7,964 nt of DNA from an uncultured Pleurocapsa sp. (GCA_937884735.1 CAKZYI010000009.1:1-7964); one strand, 5' to 3'. Counted from the stretch's first letter, positions 1-6,914 are shown. Numbers and translations: made by a program. The notes: a model not told the origin generated them from the letters alone.

Positions 1-216
1 GAAGGAGAAATCAGAATTACCGTGATTGCCACTGGATTTGATGGCGAGTCCGAAGGTGATTTTGACTTAGAAGAACCCCAAACAGAACAAAGAAGTGTAT
101 TTCCCTCAATGGCTGGAGTTCAACAGCCAGAAAGAACAAACATAGCTAGAGAAAGCGATCGCTCTCGCATCGAAATACCTGATTTCCTTCAAAGAAGACG
201 TTTTCCTAAAGGCTAA
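1..216 (+). CDS. ftsZ: Cell division protein FtsZ, C-terminal fragment (5' end outside window)
   Basis: FtsZ is the tubulin-like GTPase that forms the division ring. Only its last 71 residues are here; the reading frame is open from base 1, so the GTG at base 22 is an internal valine and not a start. The fragment begins with the end of the C-terminal globular domain (TVIATGF, residues 7-13), runs through a polar, glutamate- and glutamine-rich disordered linker of about 45 residues, and ends in the conserved C-terminal peptide IPDFLQRRRFPKG (residues 59-71). That peptide is the docking site for membrane tethers and regulators in the family, and the IPxFLQRRR form is typical of cyanobacteria. 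The GTPase domain lies outside the window. The gene ends with TAA, repeated in frame four codons later by a small tandem duplication. thiD follows after 29 bases on the same strand. Confidence 0.93.
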   Translation, partial: EGEIRITVIATGFDGESEGDFDLEEPQTEQRSVFPSMAGVQQPERTNIARESDRSRIEIPDFLQRRRFPKG

Positions 217-236
217 ATTAATCTCTAAATTAATCT
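213..236 (+). repeat. 12-base perfect tandem duplication over the ftsZ stop codon
   Basis: CTAAATTAATCT occurs twice head to tail (213-224 and 225-236) with no mismatch. The first unit contains the ftsZ TAA stop; because the unit is 12 bases, the second unit places another TAA in the same frame. It fills most of the ftsZ-thiD gap. It is probably a slippage product with no function beyond a back-up stop. Confidence 0.8.
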
Positions 237-245
237 GGTAAATCT

Positions 246-1049
246 ATGACCAAAATAGCTCTAACTATTGCAGGTTCGGATAGTGGTGGCGGGGCAGGAA
301 TTCAAGCCGATTTAAAGACTTTTGCCCTCCACTGTGTTCATGGTACTAGCGCACTTACTTGTGTTACGGCTCAAAACACAAAAGGGGTAGATCTAGTAGA
401 AACCACGAGTCTGGCTATGGTGAAAGCTCAAATTAGAGCAGTTGCAACAGATTTCCAGGTTGATTCGGTCAAAACGGGTATGTTGCCTAGTTGTGAAATT
501 ATCGAAATGGTAGCATCTCACATTAGCGAGTTTAATTTACCTCAGTTAGTGGTAGACCCTGTAATGGTTTCGCGGACAGGAGCAAAGCTAATCGATGATA
601 ATGCGATCGCATTATTACAAAAGCTGCTAATTCCTCAAGCGGCTATTATTACTCCAAATCGCTATGAAGCTGAGATTTTGAGTGGTTTGGCTATAGATAA
701 CCTAGACCAGGTTAAACAGGCTGCGGTCGCGATTTATGAGCGTCTGGGAGCCAAGGTAGTTTTGGTTAAAGGCGGTGGATTGCACACAGGCGATCAAGGT
801 ACAGATATTTGGTATGACGGTGTGGAATTGAAAATACTTCGGGGCAAATTTGTGGATACCAAAAATACCAACGGTGCAGGATGTACCCTCTCAGCGGCTG
901 TCAGCGCTAATTTAGCCCTAGAAAAGGACTCGTGGTCATCAGTTACTGCCGCCAAAAAATACATTACTACTGCTTTAGAAAATTCTTTAAATATCGGTGC
1001 GGGAAATGGCCCAGTTGGTCATTTTTTTCCATTAATAAAAAGTAAATAA
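246..1049 (+). CDS. thiD: Hydroxymethylpyrimidine/phosphomethylpyrimidine kinase ThiD
   Basis: ThiD phosphorylates 4-amino-5-hydroxymethyl-2-methylpyrimidine and then its monophosphate with ATP, giving the pyrimidine diphosphate used by thiamine phosphate synthase. It is a cytosolic ribokinase-like enzyme. The 267 residues match the usual length of stand-alone ThiD. Visible motifs are the N-terminal IAGSDSGGGAGIQADLKTF (8-26), Gln43 in the substrate-pocket segment TAQNTKG, VKTGML (75-80), VVDPVMVSRTG (102-112), and the anion-hole and catalytic motif NGAGCT with Cys213, the position of the catalytic cysteine of the Salmonella enzyme. No thiE-like fusion is present. ATG at 246 directly precedes the first beta strand, so the start is secure, although the Shine-Dalgarno is weak. 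The gene sits between ftsZ and scpB with short gaps, suggesting one transcript. No thiamine riboswitch is seen in the 29-base gap. Confidence 0.96.
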   Translation: MTKIALTIAGSDSGGGAGIQADLKTFALHCVHGTSALTCVTAQNTKGVDLVETTSLAMVKAQIRAVATDFQVDSVKTGMLPSCEIIEMVASHISEFNLPQLVVDPVMVSRTGAKLIDDNAIALLQKLLIPQAAIITPNRYEAEILSGLAIDNLDQVKQAAVAIYERLGAKVVLVKGGGLHTGDQGTDIWYDGVELKILRGKFVDTKNTNGAGCTLSAAVSANLALEKDSWSSVTAAKKYITTALENSLNIGAGNGPVGHFFPLIKSK

Positions 1050-1073
1050 ACTAACCGATTAAGATCGATAATT

Positions 1074-1577
1074 ATGAAATTAGCTACTAAAATCGAAGCA
1101 ATTTTTTATATCAAAGGTAAACCACTATCTATCGATGAAATATTTGCTTGTCTCAATCAACAAACACTAAGAGAGTCAAACAAAATTTCCGCAGAAGATC
1201 GGGCATTGGTGGAGGATGCCTTGATTGAGTTGATGAACGATTATGCTCATCGTGATAGTGCTTTAGAAGTCGCTGAAACAGAAGCGGGATATAGCCTACA
1301 GCTAAAAGATGAATATGGATATCTTTTGAAGGAATTAGTTCCTGCGGAGTTAGGAAAAGGAGCATTGCGTACCTTAGCAGCAGTAGCAATCAAAAATCCA
1401 ATTTTACAAACAGAATTAATTGATTTGCGCGGTAGTAGTGCCTATCAACAGGTTAGTGAATTAGTTCAATTGGGGTTTATTCGCAAACGAGAACAGGCAG
1501 ATGGTAGATCCTATTGGCTAGAGGTGACTAATAAATTCCATCAATACTTTGAAATCAGTAATATGGCTATATCCTAG
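1074..1577 (+). CDS. scpB: Segregation and condensation protein ScpB
   Basis: ScpB dimerises and binds the kleisin ScpA in the SMC-ScpAB condensin complex, which compacts and segregates the chromosome. The 167-residue product shows two winged-helix regions. The first (about 1-90) begins KLATKIEAIFYIKGKPLSIDEI, shortened here to the key run IEAIFYIKGKPLS, and includes the central EAGYSLQLK strand. The second (about 95-160) has ALRTLAAVAIKNPI, the ELIDLRGSSAY helix pair (in the place of the usual EIR/DIRG segment) and VSELVQLGFIRKR, ending in a wing (RSYWLEVTNKF). Length agrees with short cyanobacterial ScpB proteins. ATG at 1074 opens the first helix directly; the gap to thiD is 24 bases with no evident terminator, so co-transcription with thiD is likely. 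The stop codon is TAG. The ScpA and SMC genes are not in the window. Confidence 0.9.
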   Translation: MKLATKIEAIFYIKGKPLSIDEIFACLNQQTLRESNKISAEDRALVEDALIELMNDYAHRDSALEVAETEAGYSLQLKDEYGYLLKELVPAELGKGALRTLAAVAIKNPILQTELIDLRGSSAYQQVSELVQLGFIRKREQADGRSYWLEVTNKFHQYFEISNMAIS

Positions 1578-1662
1578 CTGTTTTTTGGTCTATTATTGAG
1601 TAGCGACTAGCACCAAAACTATGTCAAAGTAGAAGCAGCGTACATCCATATTTGGGTAACGA

Positions 1663-2025
1663 ATGATATTTAACTTTGATTTTTTGAATTCTGAACACCA
1701 AGAGCAAAACTACAATACTTTGATGCAATATTTGCGTCTACAAAATCCAGAAGTTTTGGCACAAATAGCTCAGTCGGCTAGTCCTGACGTGAAACAAATC
1801 ATTTCTCAGAATGTACAAGGTTTGGTAGGAATGCTCCCCGCAGGAGACTTTAACGTTAAAATAACCACAGACCGAGAAAACTTGGCTCACTTGCTAGCTT
1901 CAGCGATGATGACTGGTTACTTTTTGTGTCAGATAGAAAAGAGAATGGATTTGGAAAAGAGCTTGACCAACTCAACATCTACTTCTAAGCCCAATCATTC
2001 CCTAACTGATGAATTAGAAGAATAA
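1663..2025 (+). CDS. DUF760 domain protein
   Basis: A 120-residue soluble protein of the DUF760 family, known from cyanobacteria and from plastid-containing plants; no biochemical role is established that I can state. The core spans about residues 15-98: an amphipathic helix (YNTLMQYLRLQNPEVLAQIA), a second segment SPDVKQIISQNVQGLVGMLP, then FNVKITTDRENLAHLLASAMMTGYFL and QIEKRM. The NVQGLVGMLP and AMMTGYFL runs are the most family-like. There is no signal peptide or membrane segment. The tail (about 99-120) is Ser/Thr-rich then acidic and probably disordered. The start is ATG at 1663. The 85-base gap to scpB is longer than the gaps upstream, so it may have its own promoter. It ends the plus-strand gene run. 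Confidence 0.87.
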   Translation: MIFNFDFLNSEHQEQNYNTLMQYLRLQNPEVLAQIAQSASPDVKQIISQNVQGLVGMLPAGDFNVKITTDRENLAHLLASAMMTGYFLCQIEKRMDLEKSLTNSTSTSKPNHSLTDELEE

Positions 2026-2231
2026 ATTTATCGATCATCTTATTAACTATTGCAAATTAGAAACATTTTTAACGGCTAGTATTTTTGTAAGCTCGATTTA
2101 ATTCAAGAGTTGAAACGGATATGATATTCAACTGAACTTGTATGAGCCGCAAAATGAAATTCAAGTCAGAGTCGATTTTCTTAGATTATTGACGACTGCT
2201 TTGTGGCGTAAATTTGCCAAGAGCGAAAGAT

Positions 2232-2327
2232 TTAGCCTCCTTTGGCAAAAGTTAACATGAGGAGTACTGACAAAGCCATACCAGGGCTAAGTAAAAGGGC
2301 TAGGGTGATTAATTCGTGTGATGTCAT
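2232..2327 (-). CDS. Putative 31-residue single-span membrane peptide
   Basis: A short ATG-started frame encodes 31 residues: a polar start (MTSHE), one hydrophobic helix over about residues 6-27 (LITLALLLSPGMALSVLL and following), and a short basic/glycine end (AKGG). This is the architecture of the very small one-helix subunits found in cyanobacterial thylakoid complexes (photosystems, cytochrome b6f, NDH-1), but I do not recognise it as any named subunit. The frame is open further upstream to a TTG at 2459, but that part is rich in Tyr, Asn and Arg and does not look coding; ATG at 2327 fits the peptide architecture. No good Shine-Dalgarno precedes it. A TACAAT-like -10 lies about 40 bases upstream, without a clear -35. 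It could be a chance ORF; the clean helix with a flanking polar head is the only internal support. Confidence 0.45.
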   Translation of the reverse strand: MTSHELITLALLLSPGMALSVLLMLTFAKGG

Positions 2328-2542
2328 TAGATTTTGGTAGTTACGCCTCGTGTAATTGTAGATACCGTATATTGAGCGATATGTATATGCTTTAAGATTA
2401 ACCTGAATTCTTTCACAGAGTAGTTTAAATAAACATTTTATTAATAATGATGATGGCAAGAGTCATAAAAGTACATCTGCCAGATTTTATCGGGAATATT
2501 GGCTTTACACAACGGCTATAGATAAAAAGCAAAAATCAAAGA

Positions 2543-2568
2543 GTGTAAGTTGAAGTACGCAGTTACAC
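2543..2568 (-). terminator. Possible weak terminator of the kinase cluster
   Basis: Read on the minus strand, GTGTAA and TTACAC form a six-pair stem with a 14-base loop, 35 bases after the kinase stop codon, followed by a T-rich run (TCTTTGATTTTTGCTTTTT). Position and T-richness fit an intrinsic terminator, but the stem is short and AT-rich. Confidence 0.3.
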
Positions 2569-2603
2569 AAATAAACAAATTGAAATATATAATTTTTCAC
2601 TCT

Positions 2604-3995
2604 TCAACTAACTGGCAAGCAAATAACAAAACAGGTCATATCCGATTCAGGTTCCAAAGAAATTGAACCACGATGACGATTTTCCACAATTCTTCTAACA
2701 GTATCTAATCCCAAACCAGAACCCTTGCCTACGGATTTGGTAGTAAAAAATGGTTCAAAAATACGAGATTGAATTTTTGGAGGTATACCTGTTCCAGAAT
2801 CAATGATTTTAACTATAATGCGATCGCATTTGTTGGTGGTAATTATTTTAATCATACCTTGATTGGCGATCGCATCAATACTGTTGTCAATCAAATTTGT
2901 CCAAACTTGATTTAATTCACTGCCATAAGCCTGTATTTTGGGTAAGGAGCGGTCGTAATGGCGTTTTATCTCAATTTCCTGCTTGAGTTTGTGAGATAGT
3001 AGCTGAATCGTATCTTCTATTCCTTGGTGCACATCTACTAGTTGTTTTGCACCCCGATCTAAGTGGGAATAAGAGCGCATCGATTGGACTAGTTCGGAAA
3101 CTCTTTCTGCACCCCTTAAGCCAGACTGAATAGTCGACATCACTTCAAAAGATAACGCCAACCAACGCACTCCCATACTTTTTAACTCTGTGGTTTCGTT
3201 ACACCAGCGTTGAGTAAGCTTATCCAATAAAGCAAGAGATATATTGCCTACTGCCAAAGGTTCGGCTAGTTTCCAAGCATCTTCTATGCCATAGTTTTCC
3301 AGCCAGTCTAAGATTGCATCTTCTCGATCCATGAGTTCTAGAGGATCGATAGTACGGTTGATAATCGACTCATAGCCGTCATCTCTGGCTTTTAACCACT
3401 GTGCAGTATGTTCTTCTTCGACATTACGCTGTCCGTAAACCAGATTCATCCTTTCTAATTCTCTAATAGCGGGAGTAATATCTTTGAGGGCGCGTACCAC
3501 GGCAGCAGAAGGATTATTTAATTCGTGGGCTAAACCCGCAGCCAAAGTACCCAAAGCAGCCATTTTTTCGCGATTTTGGATAAAAGACTCCAATCCTTTT
3601 ACTCGACGCTGGATAGTTTGAAATACTGTTCTCTCAAAGTTGCGACACTGATGGACTAGTGTTAGAAAGTCTTCACTAGTTATTTCGTAGGCAACACAAT
3701 CAGTTATGGCTGTTAAAGTATCGGGAACAGGATCGTCAGTCATAATTTGAATTTCACCAAAAAAAGAAGGTGCGCGATGTTGCCCAATAGGCATTTGAAA
3801 ACCTTCACTAAAGCGAGTAATGCTGATATTTCCTGAAATCAATATAAAGAAGCCTCTGTGGGGATCTCCTTCTTTAACTAAGATTTCTTTTTTGGCTAAA
3901 TTTACTTTAGTTGCGCGATCGCATATCCATTCCAAGCGATCGCTTTTCAGCTGTTGAAACAACTCTAATTTGAGCAGTTCTTGATTACAAAGCAT
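2604..3995 (-). CDS. Soluble sensor histidine kinase with N-terminal cNMP-binding-like domain
   Basis: A 463-residue cytosolic protein without membrane segments. Residues about 5-130 form a CRP-type cyclic-nucleotide-binding fold (ILVKEGDPHRGFFILISGNI at 38-57, FFGEIQIM at 78-85). A linker helix leads to the H box AALGTLAAGLAHELNNP with phosphoacceptor His157. The ATPase domain has the N box (ELNQVWTNLIDNSIDAI, 360-376), G1 DSGTGIP with Asp399, F box FEPFFTTK (413-420) and G2 GKGSGLGL (423-430), so all kinase elements are intact. Two oddities: the Arg that contacts the cyclic phosphate in the usual PRxAT segment is absent (PVPDTLTA, 89-96), and about 110 extra residues lie between the H-box helix and the second dimerisation helix (GAERVSELVQSMRSYSHLDRG follows only at 295). 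There is no receiver domain and no response regulator nearby. ATG at 3995 opens the domain; copy B ends 46 bases upstream, suggesting one transcript with the paralog pair. Stop codon TGA. Confidence 0.92.
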   Translation of the reverse strand: MLCNQELLKLELFQQLKSDRLEWICDRATKVNLAKKEILVKEGDPHRGFFILISGNISITRFSEGFQMPIGQHRAPSFFGEIQIMTDDPVPDTLTAITDCVAYEITSEDFLTLVHQCRNFERTVFQTIQRRVKGLESFIQNREKMAALGTLAAGLAHELNNPSAAVVRALKDITPAIRELERMNLVYGQRNVEEEHTAQWLKARDDGYESIINRTIDPLELMDREDAILDWLENYGIEDAWKLAEPLAVGNISLALLDKLTQRWCNETTELKSMGVRWLALSFEVMSTIQSGLRGAERVSELVQSMRSYSHLDRGAKQLVDVHQGIEDTIQLLSHKLKQEIEIKRHYDRSLPKIQAYGSELNQVWTNLIDNSIDAIANQGMIKIITTNKCDRIIVKIIDSGTGIPPKIQSRIFEPFFTTKSVGKGSGLGLDTVRRIVENRHRGSISLEPESDMTCFVICLPVS

Positions 3996-4041
3996 ATCTA
4001 AATTATCTAGTTTTAAACCAGTAGCTTTAAGATAACGCTTT

Positions 4042-5382
4042 TTAATTACTGATTACTGATTTAGCAATAGAAACGTCAATTTCACCAAAATATATGCCAA
4101 AAGCAATCAACAGGTGTTCTAATGTTTTGACTACCCACGGTGCGTCTTTGACTTTGTGTAATTGGTAATGATTAACAATTGAAGAAAGTTTTTTTTCTAA
4201 ATCAGGCTTTGATTCAGGGCAAATAAGAGCAATTTTCATTAAAATTTTCATTACTTGAGCTGTACCCAAATTGGCAACTAGGCTGGCAAATTCCAGGGAA
4301 TTATTTGAATAATTAGACTCAGTAATTAAAAAGCTAAATAGTTGACGACAAGTTTGTAAAATTTGTGTATTGTTGAGGGGCTTTTGATTAGATTGGGGAA
4401 AAATTGTGGCTAATTTTTTTTCTAGCTTTTGCTCGAAATTATAATTACTATTTCTAGCTTTAATATCTTTAGTTAAAAATATATACAGATCTTGTTTGAA
4501 TACTTGATAAGAATTACGAATTTTATTATCTGTGACAAATTTTTGCGATCGCTCTAACAATGTTTGTTTAGCATCTATTTTACCAATATATTGTTTCAAT
4601 GCTACTCTAAAAGCTCTTTCAGAAAGCATAGAAGGATTATCAACCTTGCTAATTACTTTTCCTGCACCTTTAGATAATAACTTCATTTTCGCTACTTGTT
4701 TGAGGCGAAAACGATAAATAATATGTCTAGATAATTTTATTTCAAAATCTTTAGAATGATTGTCTTGTAGAGATATAACAAATTCATTCAATTGGTTGAG
4801 TTCAGAGTTTTGTGGCGTAAAGTATTGGTAGAGAAAAGTGTAGCGATATAAATAGTTGTTAATAATTTCGCTTTCGTATCCTTTGCTATCAGATATTTCA
4901 TCGCTTTCTTCTGATTAGATGAAATAAATATTATTTCTGCTATTGTTTTTTTGTTCTTGAATTATAGTAATAAGCCCTTTTAACTTTAAATATTCTGGGG
5001 ATTTTTGATAATCTATAATCAACTTGATCAACTGTTTGCGTAAGCGATCGTAAGATGAACTCTTGCTGATGATTTCTAAAATATCAAGTAGTTCAGATGC
5101 GTAAAACAATGATTCTGGAGTAGCTATCCAGTAATTAATAACTATATAAAAACAGTGACTAAATATTTGATTAAACTTCTGTGGATTGGCAATAGAAAAA
5201 ACAATCTTTTTTAGAGCTTGAGATACTTCTCTATTTTCACTTTTTCCTTGAATAAATAGACTATTAAACTTCCTAATTACTGTTTGCGGAGGTTCGTTGC
5301 TAGCGCAATCAAATAAATAGTTATAGATAACGTTACTTTCTTCATCAATTGATTTTTGCGAACCACTTATGTCTCTAATCAC
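4042..5382 (-). pseudogene. Paralog copy B, unknown helical family, interrupted by in-frame TAA at codon 156
   Basis: From GTG at 5382 to TAA at 4042 one frame runs for 446 codons, interrupted once, by TAA at 4917-4915 (codon 156). Simple ORF calling splits it into a 155-residue piece (5382-4915) and a 249-residue piece started at TTG 4791. That they are one gene is shown by shared frame, by the 41 open codons between stop and TTG, and by alignment with copy A on both sides. Before the stop, IYNYLFDC matches IYDHL-stop-YC. After it, in the part an ORF call omits, RYTFLYQY (codons 180-187) matches A's RYPYLHQH. Further on, KVDNPSMLS (246-254) matches KVENPTLLS and APWVVKTLEHLLIAF matches APWLVKSLENLQVAF. 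The protein is helical and soluble, with an N-terminal domain (about 1-150), a linker where the stop falls, and a C-terminal domain (about 200-446). I do not recognise the family. Start GTG lacks a Shine-Dalgarno but gives the same N-terminal length as A, and a TAG two codons upstream blocks extension. The halves could still be made separately; the TTG has no ribosome site. Confidence 0.8.
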
Positions 5383-5451
5383 TGGCTAAAATAAATGAAC
5401 TCATGCCATATATTAACCTTAGTTCAATAATAGACAACCAATAACCATAGA

Positions 5452-6762
5452 CTAAATAATCTGAATCAAAGAAAAGTCGGCTTCACCAAAATGAACGCTG
5501 AAGGCTACCTGAAGATTTTCTAACGACTTGACTAACCAGGGTGCTTGATCTTCTGATACAGCTTCATAATGGGAAAAGAGAATCGAAAATCTTTGCTCTA
5601 AATATGGTTTGACTTTTCCACATAGCAAAACTAGCTTTAACAACAAGCCAATTGTTTTTACTTCACCCAAATAAGTAATTAAATCCAGGTAACGTTCGTG
5701 ATTAGAGTTGCTTTTACCATCCACCACCAAAAACTTAAACAATTGACAGTAGGTACGCATAGTCAAAAATTCATCTAATTCACGATCTTCAAATTCTGTC
5801 ATAGTATCTTGGAGACAGTCATACAGCTTATTGTTAAATCGGCGTTCGCCAAAGCGAGAATCTACTCCCGAAACAATATATTCATATAAATCGTCTTTGA
5901 ATTCCTTGTAGGAACGAGTTTGAGCGGTATGAGTTAAAAACTGCTGTGATAAATCGTAGTAAGTGTGGTTGTGGCTAACCTTACCCATATAGTGACGCAG
6001 GGCGCGATCTAAATCGCGATCGCTTAAAAGAGTCGGATTTTCTACTTTTTGGATTAGTCTTTTAGGAATTTTGGTCTTATTAGCTGCTTTGTATTTTTTA
6101 ACCAGTCGAGCTAATCGCACTCGATGGGTTATGTATTGAGACAGATTTAATTCATAGTCTGATTGAATTCCTGCTTGAATAGTTTCTACTGTTTGCTGAA
6201 ACTCTTCGGTACTACCTTCGGTTAGTAAACAGTGTTGATGAAGATAGGGATAACGTTGAATTAAATCACCAACAGAATTACTTACAATTTCGATACGATT
6301 ATTGCTCCGATATTCAGGCTCTAGGCTACCATCAATTAGACGAGCAAGACGCTGGAGTCGGACAAAATATTCGCTGGAGAGAAAGTCTTTGATTAGCTGT
6401 CTTTGTTTTCTGGCATGGCGAGAAACAGCACCTCCAGGAGGCAAAGCACGCTCTAGTAAGCAAACCAATTCGATGATTTCAATCTTACAATGAGGCTGCA
6501 TTTGCCAGCGATTGACTATAATATGGCAGCAACGATTAAAGAACAAAGGAAATTCTGCTTCGGTAGTATTTTCAATAATATTTTCCAAAGCTATGCGAAT
6601 ACGATTATCTTGATATCCTGTTGCTTTAATAAACAAGTAATTAAATCTTTCTAATACTTCCAGTGCAGATTCACTTTTAACACAGTACTATAAATGGTCA
6701 TAAATTTGCTGCTGTAGCTCTTTTATTGAAGGAGAGGCTGTTTTATGTTTATTTCTGACCAT
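5452..6762 (-). pseudogene. Paralog copy A, unknown helical family, interrupted by in-frame TAG at codon 25
   Basis: The frame runs from ATG 6762 to TAG 5452, 436 codons with one internal stop, TAG at 6690-6688 (codon 25). Naive ORF calling starts at TTG 6636 (codon 43) and hides the true 5' end. Support for ATG 6762: an AGGA Shine-Dalgarno nine bases upstream, and codons 1-42 aligning with copy B (IYDHL-stop-YC with IYNYLFDC; FNYLFIK with FNSLFIQ). The stop replaces what is Phe in copy B. The rest is intact: an N-terminal helical domain (about 30-145) with FFNRCCHIIVNRWQMQ, a linker, and a C-terminal domain carrying KVENPTLLS (239-247), YCQLFKFLV and APWLVKSLENLQVAF (from 407). No signal peptide or membrane helix is evident. 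Copies A and B share roughly a third of residues by eye, so the duplication is old. Copy B starts 69 bases downstream. I do not recognise the family; a role tied to the downstream histidine kinase is inference from position. If translation re-initiates at TTG 6636, most of the protein would survive. Confidence 0.78.
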
Positions 6763-6771
6763 GATAAATTA

Positions 6772-6778
6772 TCCTCTC
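6772..6778 (-). promoter_or_regulatory. Shine-Dalgarno of paralog copy A
   Basis: On the minus strand GAGAGGA lies nine bases before ATG 6762. It is the clearest ribosome site in the cluster. It supports a start upstream of the internal TAG rather than the downstream TTG at 6636, and so supports reading the gene as interrupted. Confidence 0.6.
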
Positions 6779-6914
6779 TCGACTTTCAATTAGCAAAAGA
6801 TAGTGTAAAAATATTGATATTTCTGGATTTAAAATAATTCCTTATCCTTAAATAATAAAGGTTTAATTTATATATTGGTGTAAATTTTTAAACAAGATTT
6901 TCAATAATACTTGT

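Larger units (their letters stand above)
2026..2603. other. Convergent intergenic region
   Basis: 578 AT-rich bases separate the plus-strand DUF760 gene from the minus-strand histidine kinase, both pointing inward. Apart from the 31-codon ORF at 2327-2232 and the hairpin at 2543-2568, I see no gene, tRNA, or known RNA motif. Short inverted repeats are present but weak: TTCAA-GAG-TTGAA at 2102-2114, GTTGAA/TTCAAC at 2109-2114 and 2127-2132, and TTTGCCAA/TTGGCAAA at 2213-2220 and 2242-2249, the last flanking the small ORF's stop codon. None has the GC-rich stem plus T-run of a strong terminator for the DUF760 transcript. Confidence 0.6.

Noticed and set aside
1153..1389. 78-codon minus-strand ORF
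   Set aside because: Lies wholly inside scpB in another frame; composition is low-complexity leucine-rich and no family is recognisable.
1583..1618. TTTTGGT/ACCAAAA inverted repeat after scpB as a terminator
   Set aside because: Seven pairs with a 22-base loop and no T-run after it; not convincing.
2213..2249. TTTGCCAA/TTGGCAAA inverted repeat around the small ORF stop as a terminator
   Set aside because: The eight-base arms enclose a 21-base loop and lack a following T-run; noted only as a weak hairpin.
2328..2459. 44-codon N-terminal extension of the small membrane peptide from TTG 2459
   Set aside because: Tyr/Asn/Arg-rich, no helix pattern, TTG without ribosome site; the internal ATG gives a typical one-helix peptide.
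4532..4717. 61-codon plus-strand ORF
   Set aside because: Antisense shadow of the C-terminal half of copy B; the minus-strand frame has the homology.
2200..4821. 13-base identical match TTTGTGGCGTAAA at 2200-2212 and 4809-4821
   Set aside because: About one such match is expected by chance in AT-rich DNA of this length; flanks do not extend it.
4792..4917. Frameshift as the cause of the split in copy B
   Set aside because: The two pieces are in the same frame; only the TAA codon separates them.
6302..6493. 63-codon plus-strand ORF
   Set aside because: Antisense shadow of copy A, whose frame aligns with copy B here.
4042..6762. Alternative genetic code (TAG or TAA read as sense throughout)
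   Set aside because: TAA ends ftsZ, thiD, the DUF760 gene and copy B; TAG ends scpB and copy A; TGA ends the kinase. All three work as ordinary stops at family-appropriate positions.
6755..6785. TTGCTA-17-GATAAT promoter-like pair for copy A
   Set aside because: The -10 would lie five bases before the ATG, incompatible with the Shine-Dalgarno-led start.
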